Positions 25,025 to 34,900 are shown, numbered from the stretch's first letter. The stretch: DNA of 37,495 bases from an uncultured Clostridia bacterium (GCA_947175485.1 CAMWMZ010000009.1:1-37495); one strand, 5' to 3'. The notes: generated by a model from the sequence alone, not told the origin. Program-made: numbers and translations.

Positions 25025-25526
25025 TTTTATACTTATCAAAGAAGGCGGATATTTTTATAACGTTTCGGGTAACGACGCACTGCTTTTGCACAAGCATTTG
25101 GGATACAAGCTCTTCGGGAACAAAACTTTTAAAGCCGGTTTCCCCGTAAAGCGGCTTGAAAGCTTTATAGAAAGCTTTGAGCCGTTTTCCGTAAATTACA
25201 AAGTGTACTCCCGCTCGGGCGAGCTCGTTGCGGAAAGGCAGTTTGAAGAAAACCGTTATGAAGAACTCGAACCGGCGGATTATACGCAGTTTTTAACAGA
25301 AAAGAAACCGCCCAAAGCAGAAGAAAGGACAGCCGTACGAACGGAAGCCCCGCCGCAAAACAACGCAGTATCAAAATATATAAACGCTTTGTCCTGCATT
25401 ATAAACGGAAAAAATTCTTACACGGGCGAAGATATATGCGGGATAAACGAAAATCTGAAGAACGATTTATGCGGAGCTTTGGATTATCTTGAAAAGATAC
25501 AAGCTATAATAAAAGCCGTAATTTAA
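25017..25526 (+). CDS. Small protein with a MutS domain I-like region
   Basis: A 169-residue protein. Residues about 3-85 (DFILIKEGGYFYNVSGNDALLLHKHLGYKLFG ... AGFPVKRLESFIESF ... NYKVYSRSGELVAERQF) follow the layout of the MutS mismatch-recognition domain: a strand, the G-x-FY motif, a D-A helix start, a GxP turn, a helix, then a strand. Small stand-alone relatives exist in Clostridia, often on mobile elements. Residues about 86-115 are a charged Pro/Glu-rich linker; the last 50 form a helical tail. A weak AAAGGAC ribosome-binding site overlaps the end of the preceding gene. The similarity is by eye and could be coincidental. Confidence 0.6.
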   Translation: MADFILIKEGGYFYNVSGNDALLLHKHLGYKLFGNKTFKAGFPVKRLESFIESFEPFSVNYKVYSRSGELVAERQFEENRYEELEPADYTQFLTEKKPPKAEERTAVRTEAPPQNNAVSKYINALSCIINGKNSYTGEDICGINENLKNDLCGALDYLEKIQAIIKAVI

Positions 25527-25530
25527 ATTA

Positions 25531-25552
25531 CGCTGAGGCATTTGCCTCAGCG
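25531..25552. terminator. Bidirectional terminator between convergent operons
   Basis: Perfect 9-bp stem CGCTGAGGC / GCCTCAGCG with a 4-nt ATTT loop, 5 bp after the plus-strand stop and followed by CAATTTTT. It also lies 38 bp beyond the end of the feo operon on the minus strand. Confidence 0.88.
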
Positions 25553-25589
25553 CAATTTTTACAAAGCGTATTTAACGGAGATTTTAAAA

Positions 25590-25757
25590 TCAATCCTTTT
25601 CTTTTTTATCGGCAGAGCAACAACCGCACCCGCCGTTGCAAGAAGAACAATCACAGCAACCGCCTTTATGTTTAAGCTTTCTGTAAACGAGATATCCTAT
25701 TACTCCCGCAACAGCAACGCATACGATTACTACCACTGCTATATCTATCGCATTCAC
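25590..25757 (-). CDS. FeoB-associated Cys-rich membrane protein
   Basis: A 55-residue gene too short for usual ORF cut-offs. Translated by eye it gives one N-terminal transmembrane helix (about 4-26, IDIAVVVIVCVAVAGVIGYLV), a basic RKLKHK segment and a cysteine cluster GGCCDCSSCNGGCGCC, ending in charged residues. This is the architecture of the FeoB-associated Cys-rich family found after feoB in Bacillota, thought to help iron transfer. The start is GTG 25757, overlapping the feoB stop as GTGA, so translation is coupled to feoB. Confidence 0.88.
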   Translation of the reverse strand: MNAIDIAVVVIVCVAVAGVIGYLVYRKLKHKGGCCDCSSCNGGCGCCSADKKEKD

Positions 25758-28078
25758 TTGTTTTTACCGTCCTTTTTATTTCTTTTAAATATTTTCGTGA
25801 TATCTAAAATACCGAGATTTTTTAAAACTACCAGTACAGTGACCGAAGCTATTGCAATAAGCCATATAAACAAAGTCCACCACCAGCTTCCTACGGTATA
25901 AATAATTGCGCCGACAATATAGCTGACTGCAATCCAGAATAAAAGCGTCCATTTGAATTTACCCTTCGGCAGCTCTGCCTTTGCGGTTGCACAAGCAGCA
26001 AAGCAGGGAATCGTGGTCATATTAAATGCAATGAACGCAATAAGCGCCGCGATAAATTGCGGTTGAGAAATACCGCTGTCAGCCATAATCACGTTTATCA
26101 AACCGGCGATTTCCTCTATCCCTTCTTCCGTTCCGACACCGGCGTAAGCGCTGATACATATTGCCAAGGTCGTAAATGTGGCTATAACGTTTTCTTTAGC
26201 TACAAGCCCCGTAATTGCCGCTACGGCAAAAACCCAACCGAATTGACCAAGCTGCGACCCAAAGCCCAACGGCGTAAACACGGGTTGCAGGAACATACCT
26301 ACGGAAGCCAGCATCGATTGCTGCATATCTTCGTCGGGGAGATAGTGCCAATTCCAGCTTAAGTGAGAAAACAACCAAATAATTATCGTTGAAGCAAAAA
26401 TTATGGTAAACGCTTTTTTGACGAAGTGTTTCGTTTTGTCCCACAAATGCAACATAAGGTTTTTGAACCTAGGCATATGGTAAGCGGGGAGCTCCATTAT
26501 AAAAGGAGGAGTTTCACCCTTTAACGTTGTGTTGCGCATTAATAGCACGCATACTATAGCCGTTATTATCCCCAAAAGATACATTGAAAACGTTATAACG
26601 TCGGCGTTGCCAACCCCGAAAGCCATAACTATGCCGCCTGCAACCGCAGTTAATATCGGAAGCTTTGCCCCGCAGGAAAAGAACGGAATTACACGCAACG
26701 TCGCCGTCCGCTCCTTTTCGTCGGAAAGCGTTCTCGTGTTCACTGCGGCGGGCACGGAACAACCGAAGCCCATAATCATAGGCATAAACGCTCTGCCCGA
26801 GAGCCCGAAACGGCGGAAAATTCTATCGAGAACAAACGCGATTCTAGCCATATAACCCGAATCTTCCAGAATGGAAAAGAATAAAAACAAAGTTAATATT
26901 TGCGGAAGAAATCCAAGAACGGCAAATATACCGCCCAAAATACCGTCGCCGATTAATCCCGTAGCCCATTCGGCGGCACCGCCGTTTTCCATAAGAGTGA
27001 CTACGCCGCTTGAAATATGGTCAAGAAATAAATTCAGAAAATTTGTAAGTATTACGCCCGGAGAATATAGCGCGCCGTCATATATAACGGCAAAAAGTTC
27101 AACCCCGAAATTATTATACTCGATTGCGCCGTCAACTTCCGCGGCAAGCCCGCAATCTATAAGCGAAGGCATCCAAGCCATATCTTCGGTAAAACCGTTT
27201 AAGAAAAACAGATTTTCCGAGAACGTAAAATGAAACACGAAGAATAATACAACTATAAAAATAGGAATAGCCCATATTCTGTGGGTTAGAACCCTATCGA
27301 TTTTATCGGATTTTGTAGCAACCTCTTTGCCCGCTTTCACCTTTGCGGAAGCAAGGTTTGCGGATATGTATTTATATCTTGCATCCGCAATAACGGCTTC
27401 CAAATCCTCCCCCGCGGATATTTTCCGCAGCTTTTCGGGCGCACCGTTATGCCTAAGCTCTATTTCGTCGTTTTCCAAAAGCTTAACGGCATGAAAAAGC
27501 GGAGATTTAACATCGGTTTCTTCAAAAAATGCGCACGCCGTTTCAATCTGCTTATCAAGAACGCCCTTTAAAACAGTCGTGCCCTTACGGCTTGCAGGAA
27601 GAGCGGCAGCCCTTTCCATAAGCTTCTTTATCCCTTTGTTTTTAAGCGCGGAAATTGCAACAACGGGCACTCCCAACTGTTTTTCCAGCGCTTCCGCACT
27701 CAGTTTATCTCCGAGCTTTTCCACTTCGTCCATCATATTAAGCGCAATAATTACCGGCACATCCATTTCCAGAAGCTGTGTTGTAAGATACAAATTGCGC
27801 TCAAGATTTGTTGCGTCAATTATGTTTATTATTCCGTCGGGAGCTTCGTCAAGAATATAGTTGCGCGAGATAACTTCTTCCGGAGTATAAGGCGAAAGCG
27901 AATAAATCCCCGGCAAATCCACTATGTTTATGTTTTTTTCGCCGCCCTTGTATATACCCTCGCGCTTATCAACAGTTACGCCGGGCCAATTGCCGACATG
28001 TGCAGTTGCTCCTGTAAGAGCGTTAAAAAGCGTTGTTTTGCCACAGTTAGGGTTGCCCGCCAAAGCAAAGGTTTTCAT
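25754..28078 (-). CDS. feoB: Ferrous iron transporter FeoB
   Basis: A 774-residue FeoB, the inner-membrane Fe2+ importer. Seen: N-terminal GTPase (G1 GNPNCGKTT at about 8-16, GNWPGVTVDKREG, G3 DLPGIYSL, G4 NMMDE), a helical GDI region, then a long membrane domain with the two Gate regions (SGRAFMPMIMGFGCSVPAAVNTRT and related helices; IFASTIIIWLFSHLSWNW; MTTIPCFAACATA). I place the start at ATG 28078 because it overlaps the feoA stop as ATGA, has GGTGGAG upstream, and gives the family start MKTFALAGNPN; a longer reading would add seven residues inside feoA. The downstream Cys-rich gene is coupled to it. Confidence 0.97.
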   Translation of the reverse strand: MKTFALAGNPNCGKTTLFNALTGATAHVGNWPGVTVDKREGIYKGGEKNINIVDLPGIYSLSPYTPEEVISRNYILDEAPDGIINIIDATNLERNLYLTTQLLEMDVPVIIALNMMDEVEKLGDKLSAEALEKQLGVPVVAISALKNKGIKKLMERAAALPASRKGTTVLKGVLDKQIETACAFFEETDVKSPLFHAVKLLENDEIELRHNGAPEKLRKISAGEDLEAVIADARYKYISANLASAKVKAGKEVATKSDKIDRVLTHRIWAIPIFIVVLFFVFHFTFSENLFFLNGFTEDMAWMPSLIDCGLAAEVDGAIEYNNFGVELFAVIYDGALYSPGVILTNFLNLFLDHISSGVVTLMENGGAAEWATGLIGDGILGGIFAVLGFLPQILTLFLFFSILEDSGYMARIAFVLDRIFRRFGLSGRAFMPMIMGFGCSVPAAVNTRTLSDEKERTATLRVIPFFSCGAKLPILTAVAGGIVMAFGVGNADVITFSMYLLGIITAIVCVLLMRNTTLKGETPPFIMELPAYHMPRFKNLMLHLWDKTKHFVKKAFTIIFASTIIIWLFSHLSWNWHYLPDEDMQQSMLASVGMFLQPVFTPLGFGSQLGQFGWVFAVAAITGLVAKENVIATFTTLAICISAYAGVGTEEGIEEIAGLINVIMADSGISQPQFIAALIAFIAFNMTTIPCFAACATAKAELPKGKFKWTLLFWIAVSYIVGAIIYTVGSWWWTLFIWLIAIASVTVLVVLKNLGILDITKIFKRNKKDGKNK

Positions 28079-28305
28079 ATTAGCTCCACCTCCACGCAAG
28101 CGGCCTCGGTTTTACGCAGCGTCAACTCGTATCCGCGTATTGTTACTTCAATCGGATCGCCAAGAGGCGCTTTTTTGCGCAACGTAAGCTCCGCACCGGG
28201 AGTAACGCCCATATCGAACAGCCTGCGGCGGATTTTGCCTTCGCCGTTTACCGCTGTGATTTTTCCGCTTTCCCCGATAATAAAATCGCTAAGCAGTTTT
28301 TTCAT
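28075..28305 (-). CDS. feoA: FeoA domain protein (adjacent to feoB)
   Basis: A 76-residue FeoA, a small SH3-like protein that supports FeoB-dependent Fe2+ uptake. Seen: ITAVNGEGKIRRRLFDMGVTPGAELTLRKKAPLGDPIEVTIRGYELTLRKTEAACVEVEL, with the typical RRRLxxMGxTPG motif. The ATG at 28305 has AAGGAG 6 nt upstream. It overlaps feoB by 4 bp (ATGA). It is the second FeoA-type gene in the operon; the first lies 133 bp upstream. A palindrome matching the operator candidates of the main promoter lies at 28382-28395. Confidence 0.95.
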   Translation of the reverse strand: MKKLLSDFIIGESGKITAVNGEGKIRRRLFDMGVTPGAELTLRKKAPLGDPIEVTIRGYELTLRKTEAACVEVELI

Positions 28306-28381
28306 TTTTTCTCCTTATATTATATAAATTTTATTTTTCGATTATTTTCTTTTCCGCAGATTGACCATAACCATAATAAAA

Positions 28382-28395
28382 TAAACCAAGGTTAA
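28382..28395. promoter_or_regulatory. Third operator-like palindrome, upstream of the second feoA
   Basis: TAAACC-AA-GGTTAA, matching the palindrome at the main feo promoter (TTAACC-TT-GGTTAA read on the other strand) at 13 of 14 positions. It lies in the 132-bp gap between the two feoA genes. No convincing promoter of its own was found nearby, so it may be an internal operator or a relic. Confidence 0.45.
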
Positions 28396-28413
28396 TTTTA
28401 TTGATATTTTTTT

Positions 28414-28439
28414 GACCCGAATGCTTCGGGTCGTTTTTT
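28414..28439 (+). terminator. Plus-strand terminator just beyond the first feoA stop
   Basis: GACCCGAA / TTCGGGTC (8 bp, loop TGC) followed by G and TTTTTT on the plus strand. On the minus (feo) strand the same hairpin is followed by a run of A, not U, so it is a terminator only for plus-strand transcription, although no plus-strand gene is visible here. Confidence 0.65.
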
Positions 28440-28650
28440 ATGATACTAAAATTCTGCCTGCAATAGTTCTGTCAAGGCAAAGTCTGCCCTCCTTGACAAC
28501 GACTATAACGTTTCCGCCTACAGACGATAAAAGGGTTATTCTTCCCCCCACCGTTATTCCCAATTCCTGCAAATGCTTTTTTACCTTGTCTTCGGCACTG
28601 ATTTTTCTTACCGTCATTTCGGTATTAGACGGCGCAAGCGCAATAGGCAT
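28438..28650 (-). CDS. feoA: FeoA domain protein (first gene of feo operon)
   Basis: A 70-residue FeoA-type protein (MPIALAPSNTEMTVRKISAEDKVKKHLQELGITVGGRITLLSSVGGNVIVVVKEGRLCLDRTIAGRILVS). The HLQELGITVGGRI motif and the VVVKEGRLCLDRTIAGRI end are family marks. I place the start at ATG 28650, which has GCGGAG 8 nt upstream and sits about 38 nt after the predicted transcription start; an upstream reading to 28689 would begin at the transcription start itself. Two FeoA genes before feoB is a known clostridial layout. Confidence 0.93.
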   Translation of the reverse strand: MPIALAPSNTEMTVRKISAEDKVKKHLQELGITVGGRITLLSSVGGNVIVVVKEGRLCLDRTIAGRILVS

Positions 28651-28672
28651 ATTAAATCTCCGCAAAAAATTA

Positions 28673-28686
28673 TTAACCTTGGTTAA
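28673..28686. promoter_or_regulatory. Palindromic operator candidate at the feo transcription start
   Basis: TTAACC-TT-GGTTAA, a perfect 6-2-6 palindrome that begins 2 bp downstream of the predicted feo transcription start (near 28688). Binding here would block initiation. The gene content suggests an iron-responsive regulator of the DtxR or Fur type; which one cannot be decided from the sequence. Confidence 0.65.
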
Positions 28687-28694
28687 CATTATAT

Positions 28695-28723
28695 ATTATA
28701 TTGGCAAAATAATCCTTTGTCAA
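28695..28723 (-). promoter_or_regulatory. Perfect consensus promoter of the feo operon
   Basis: On the minus strand, TTGACA (28723-28718), 17-nt spacer, TATAAT (28700-28695). Both hexamers match consensus exactly, which implies a very strong promoter that needs a repressor; operator-like palindromes lie just upstream (28731-28744) and just downstream (28673-28686). Confidence 0.9.
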
Positions 28724-28730
28724 CAAAAAA

Positions 28731-28744
28731 ATAACCAAAGTTAA
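28731..28744. promoter_or_regulatory. Second operator-like palindrome, upstream of the feo -35 box
   Basis: ATAACC-AA-AGTTAA, matching the 14-bp palindrome at the start site at 12 of 14 positions, 7 bp upstream of the -35 element. Its centre is about 58 bp from the downstream site, so the pair brackets the promoter. Confidence 0.5.
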
Positions 28745-28775
28745 GTTTTTTTGAAGAAATTTTTTTATAACAATA

Positions 28776-28807
28776 AAATCCCCCGACGGAATTCCGTCGG
28801 GGGATTT
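28776..28807 (-). terminator. Perfect 32-bp palindrome, terminator
   Basis: Uninterrupted palindrome with CCCCC and GGGGG in its arms and an AATT centre. On the minus strand it is followed by a short U-rich stretch (TATTGTT after the ATTT arm), so it can end transcription of the giant gene or of the structured element between them. It also insulates the feo promoter 50 bp further on. Confidence 0.8.
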
Positions 28808-28809
28808 AA

Positions 28810-28928
28810 AGCCGTGGCGCCGCCGTCTCCTTTTAAAGAGGTTACCACACCATTTCATTATTTCCACAACTTTTTAAAGATTGTCAAAGGCGACGGCGGT
28901 TTTACGGCTATGGCAGCCCTTACGGGCG
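28810..28928 (-). ncRNA. Candidate structured RNA between the giant gene and its terminator
   Basis: A long hairpin can form: AGCCGT (28810-28815) with ACGGCT (28904-28909), a symmetric 4x4 internal loop, CCGCCGTC (28820-28827) with GACGGCGG (28892-28899), one mismatch, and CCTTT (28829-28833) with AAAGG (28886-28890). The 52-nt apical part contains a second hairpin (ACAA.CTTT / AAAG.TTGT, 28866-28884). A small GCCC-TTAC-GGGC hairpin lies at 28916-28927. The minus strand is favoured because the 32-bp terminator follows on that side. It starts within a few tens of nt of the giant gene's stop codon, so it may be a 3' UTR element or a separate small RNA. No known RNA family was recognised. Confidence 0.45.
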
Positions 28929-28943
28929 TCCAATCAAAGAAAA

Positions 28944-31900
28944 TTAATTTACCGTTTCGCTTTCTACGTTTTCGTAGAAGCCGTCGTCATCGGTCGCGGA
29001 TTTTTTCTTTTTGAAGTAAATAATAACGAATGCTATTATTGCCGCGGAAACCACAGCTATCGCCACAATCACCCAGATAAGCCAAGTGGGCAATCCTGCT
29101 ATAACGGTGGGTTCGCCGTCAAGCGAAATCGAAACCGTTTTAGCCGCGTTGTCTATATCCAGCGTATAGTTGGGGTTGTTAACCCTTACCGTAAGCTGAT
29201 GTCCGCCGTTTTGAACGAAATCGTATTTTTCTTCCGCCGTAACCGTTACTTCTATGTTGCTTGTACCGTTATCCGTAAACGAATACGTTTTAACCGCTCC
29301 GACTTCCAATCCGTCAAGCTCAAGCGTTTCGCCGTTTATCCAACCGCTGAGTTTGGGTTTAAGCTCGGAAAGCTTAACGGAACCGTCGTAAACGAAATCG
29401 GTTTCGCCCCAATCAACCGTAAGCAATCTGGGTTTTACCACATAAGAGCCTACGTTAGTCGCATTAACGTATTCGGCGACATAAACAACCGTGCTGTTAG
29501 GAATTTCATCGAAAATAAACTCAATATTGTATTCGCCTACTCCCGCAAGGCTCAAATCTCTGTTATAAGAAACTTTCGCCGTAGCGTATTTAGCAAAATC
29601 TTCTTTGGTAAGAACCTTATCTATTTCGATATAGCCGTCAAGAAGCTTTTCGGTAAGCTGTTTTCCGGTAACCGCTTCATCACCGTAGCTTACTTCGTAA
29701 TTTTTAACGAAAGTAATTCTTATTTCGTTTGACGAAGGTTCGATATAAATTATCCACTGTCCGTAATAGGTTTCATGATTAGGCATAGTGATTTCGAAAT
29801 TAACCAGCCATTTACCTATCTTTTGCTCGAACGGCGAATTATCTACTGAATAATTTTTCTCGTCTTCGGGAGCCGCGATATCGTCCGCGTCATAAGTTTC
29901 GAGGTTATAACGTCTGTATCTTATCGATAAGCTTGCGTCTGCATAACCCGCGTTTCTTATATACTCGTATTTAAATTCGTTTAAGGTTTCCTTGTTTTCG
30001 TTGAGTTTACCTATTTCAACGATAATCGGGTCGCCGGTGATTTTGGAAATCTGGTTGGGCGTTCCGTCGGAAGCAATCTTCAAAACGGCTTTTTCTATAA
30101 CAAACAAGCCCTCGCTGTTTGAACCGTCGTCCGCTTCCGCGCTGCCTACGAACTTAACACTGTAATTTTTGCGCAAATCCGTATCCTGCGTCCAGATACC
30201 GTAAATATGATAAGCTCCAGCATTTGCATAGCCGCCGTCATCGAATGAAAGCGATGCTCCGACAGAAGTTTCAAGGAGGTTATCCTTTTCAATCTTTGCC
30301 CTCAAAGCTTCGTATTTTGTCTGGTCGTTATTGCAGATAACCAACAGCTCGTCTAAATTACCATATTCCCACGTAAGCTTACTTTCGTAATTGCTCTGGG
30401 TTACGTCGCCGTAAACTTCTTCGCTGTCTGCAATGTTTACGACAAGTTCGAGCTTTTTGATTTCAAACGTCCACTTATCTTTCGTAAGAGGAGTTTCGTC
30501 ATTATCGTTATCGTATTTGCTTACTTTGATATAATAAACGTTTACGTCTACAGCGGGGTCGTTGCTTGCCGTCGTATAGGTATCGTCCGTCATCAAAGTT
30601 ACGTTCAAAGCAATCCAGTTTTCGTTGCCGCTCTTGTTGGATTTATAATAAGCCTTAGGCAATTGTTCGCCGCCGTTATAAATCATGTCGCCGCTTGAAT
30701 TATACGTTCCGATAAGCTTGACGTCGCCTTCGCCTACCAAAATCGTAATCAAACCGGAAATAACTTCCCAATCGTAATTTTTGAGAATACTTTCAAACGC
30801 CGCACGGGCCACAGGGTCCTGAGCCATTGTTACAAGCGTAATTGCATAACCTTCGTCTCTGGGCGAACTGTTCTGATTATATTCGCTGTAAAGCCAGTTG
30901 ATTTTGCCGTTGACTTCCAATCCGAGGTTATCTTCATTCTCGCCGCTGATAAACCCGTTGTACTGAGCGGTAAATTCAGGTTTTGCCGCGCCGTAATCGA
31001 GTTCGAAATTGTTTGCCGTTATCGTAAGCTGAGGTTTTGTAATCTCAAAAGTATGCTCGCCGTCAATTATTTCGTAATTGCCGTTTTCTGTTGCAAGCTC
31101 GACTTTAATGGTATAAATACCGGCGTCTTTAATGTTGCTTACGGGTTTGCCGTTTAACAGCAAAGTGTGTACAAGAGCAATATTTTCTCCTGCTACCGCA
31201 TTTTGCATTGTTGCGGTCGCCGAAATTTTGGAAGTATCGATTTCCGTTCCGTTATATTCCATAATCCATGAATTTCCGTCGATTTTGGAAGTCCAGACTA
31301 CTTCTATCTTTTTCGCGGTTATCGTATATTCCTGTTCGGCGGTAAATCCGTCCGCAAACTTATAATTGCCGTTTTCACTAAGCTCGACTTTAGCCTTATA
31401 GCTTGCCGCCTCCACGCTGTTTTCATTTCCGCCGTCAACCGTAACGGACAACGTTATACGGTTTCCGAACACGTCGGTGAAGTCTGCCGAAGGCACCTGC
31501 ACGCCGCCGTTGTAAACGAAAGACGTTGCGCTCCAGTTAACGGTAACGGTTTTTGCCGTTATTTCAAAGTTGAACGTAGCCTGTTGCGAAGTTATGGTTA
31601 TATTCTGGTCGATGGGGGTTGCCACTATCTTATAGCTGCCCACATTCAACGCAACTCCGCCGCAGTCGCTTCCGTCCGCTTTTGTTATAACGTAAGAATA
31701 CTTATCGTCCACGCCGGATTTAATCCAAGGTCTGTGCGCGTGACCGTCGTAAACGTAAGCGAGATTGCCGCTTGTAACCGTTTCGTTCAAGTCCGCGGTT
31801 TTGTACCATGCAAAGCCGGACGCAGATACCGTTACAATTGAAAATTCACAGGTCTTAGTTGCCGCGCCTATAATATAGTTTCCGTTGCCTACGGTATCGC

Positions 31901-34900
31901 TTATTACAGCTTCCGCAGTGTATTTTCCGGCAGCTATTGCCGCGCCTACTACAACTATATTTACCGTATCGCCGCTTTCAAGCCCTTGCGCAACCGCAAA
32001 GGGAACTTGTTTTACCCCGTTTTTGAAATCATATTCGCAAGGGTTTCCCGAGCTTATAAGTCCGCTGTAGGTATCCGTTTCTTTATCGTAATTCTTATAC
32101 CATTGAATGGTAATAGATTTAGGATTTATAGTGAAAAGCTGTGTAACCGCCGTACCCGTTTTGAACACAAAGTTCGAGGTGGGCGCGGGGAGAACGGCTT
32201 CTGCGGTGAAATCAACGCCCGCTCTCGTTCTTCCGCCCGATACGGTCAAAGTCTTTTCGTTGTTGTCCCAATCAATGAACGTCGCCTTAGGCGCCTGCAT
32301 TTTAGCGTTGTAGGTGTAAGTGAAATCGCTGTCGTTTGCGTTTCCGCTCTTCCATACAACCTCTATTTCAAACGGAGTAATCGTGTATGTTCCGTTTGCA
32401 AAAGTTACAACATAATTTTCGTTTGAAGCAGTTCCCGTAATAGCATACGCTCCCGCGTCTTTTACGTTGTCTCTGCCGCGTTTAAGCGTAATTCCCAAAT
32501 CGTCGCCGTTGAGCGCTACCGTTGCGCCGTTGTGAGTGAGCGCAACTTCGGGCTTGCCGTACATACTGGTTTTATCTTCTATGGTTACGGTTACAGCCTT
32601 TTTCTCAACGGTAAGCTCTCCGTCCTCGAAAGTAATATCGTAATTATCCGCAGTAAGTCCGCTCGGAGTAATCGTATATTTGCCGACTTTATCATAACGG
32701 TTATAATTATAGGAATACGCAACCGTGCCGCTTACCGCCGCATCTGTATCGCCGTTTACAAATCCTATAAAGCTTACTCCGTTTGCCCAGCTGTCGGAAA
32801 CGTTTTCATCGCCGTAGATTATGGTGTTGGCGTTAGCTTTTACCACAAGACCCGCCTTGCTTACGGTATAAGTTCCCTTATTTGTAAAGGTTACTTTATA
32901 GTTGGGGTTGGAAGCCGTTCCCGTAATATCGTAAGCTCCTACGTTGAGCCCCGTTACTTCGTTTCCGCCGTTCATGCCCGTTTCCGCTTTGGCAAGGGTT
33001 ATTCCGAGATTATCTGAGCCGTATATGCTTCCGCTTGCAACGGTCCATTCAAGCGTTGCCTGAGCTTCGCCGTATTTGCTTGACGAATTGCTGATTGCAA
33101 TGCTTATTGCAAGCTGTTCAACCGTTAAATCGCCCGTTTCATAAACGATATCGTAGTTGTTTGCTTCTAATCCGTAAGGGGTTATAAGGTAAGTTCCCAC
33201 GCCGCTGCCCGCGGTATAAGGGCAGTTGAATTTAACCGTGCCTTTGCCCGAAACCCAAACTCCTGAAGCGTCTTTATTATCTCCGTTAACAAATCCGCTA
33301 TAAGTAACTTCGAAATCCGTAGGCAAAGCGCCGCCGTAGGTTATGGTTTTACCGTCCGCCTTAACTGTAAGCGTTGCCTTTGTTATAACATAAGTGCCGT
33401 TTTTAAATTCAACACTGTAATTGGTTGAAGAGGATTTTCCAGTGATATCGTAAACGCCAACAGCATTGCCGGTTACCGCCGCCGAACCGTTCAGTCCGTT
33501 AGAAGCTTTTTCAAGCGTTATTCCGAGGTCGGCTTCCACATCGCCGTTAACAAGCGCGCCGTTTGCAACCGACCAGCTGCCGGCGGCGGTCAAATCCGCG
33601 CCTGCCGCGCCGTATACAACACTGTGCGAAGATATCTGAACGGTAATTTTCTTGGGAGTTACCGTCAACGTACCTTTCTTATAATCGGCTGCCGCCACCT
33701 CGTAATTATCAAGAGCTTGCGCCGTAACCGTTATATCGTAGGTTCCCGCGTTTTTGTTGGCAGTATCTGCGGGGTCGTAATCGGAAGCTGCAACAAACAC
33801 AGGCGCGCTGTCTCCGTTTACAAGCCCTGAAACGCTTACCGTATAGGCAGGCTTAGCATCGCCGTATTCTATCGTGACGTTATCCGCGGATACTACAAGC
33901 GATTTTTTGGCGATTATATATTTTGCGTCGGATATAGTTCCCAAATCATAGTTTGCGTTTGCTGAAGTTACAACCGCTTTGATAAGGTAAGTTCCCGCCG
34001 CGGGTGCTTTTGTCAAATCGGCAACCTTTTGTGTTGCCGCGCCGTTTTCGTCCGTTTCCCAGATTTCAAACGTCAAGCCGAGGCTGTCGCCGTTTACTAC
34101 GCCGCTTGCCGTATACGTGGGGCTGTGGAAATGTTCGCCGTAAGTAGCGTTATGGTCCTGAACGGAAACCGTAGCCGTAGCTTTGTTAACGGTTAACGTT
34201 CCGTCTTTATACGTTACTTCATAGTTAGCCAAATCCAAGCCGTAAGGGGTTATAGTATAACCGTTTGTTTTTACTTCGCTGAACTGGCCGTAAGCGCACT
34301 TAAACTGCACGCCATTTACAAGGTCGGAAGCCGTATCCGTAGAAGCGATTGCGCCGCTTGCGGTTGCGGTGAATTGGGGCGCAGTCTGTCCGTAAGTCAC
34401 AGATTTATCCGCCGCAGTTACCGTTATTTTAGCCTTTTCTATTGTGAAAGCCTGTTCCGCGTTGGTTATTACAAAGTTAGCGTTATCGATACTTGCCGTC
34501 GCGGAATAGCTTCCCGCATTGATTTCTCCGCCTGTAACGGTCACATTGAAATTAACAACCGCTCCGCCGTCAAGGGTTTCGGGCGCAACCGAAGCCGAGG
34601 GCTCGTGCTTGGCGCCGTCATAGCTCCATGTAAACGTATCCCCCGCGTTGTCCGTCCATACTGCGGTAACTTCTTTTTGTTTGATTGTAAACTGTTTAAC
34701 CGCGTTGGAGCTTGCAATTTCGTAGTTACGGTTTGCAGGGTCGTTGGTAAGAACCGCGGTAACGTAATATGTGCCCGCGTCGGTCTGCTTGCCCGTAATT
34801 TCTATTTTAATAGTTGAATAAAGCGCGTCGAGTGTATACGAGGGCGCATGCTCCGCTCCGTCGTACACGAATACGTCTTTATTATCTCCGCTTTCCCATT

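Noticed and set aside
28810..28870. T-box-like antiterminator (GGTGTGGTAACC next to a terminator) on the minus strand
   Set aside because: The invariant ACCGCG-type sequence and stem I are missing, and the next minus-strand gene has its own promoter after the terminator.
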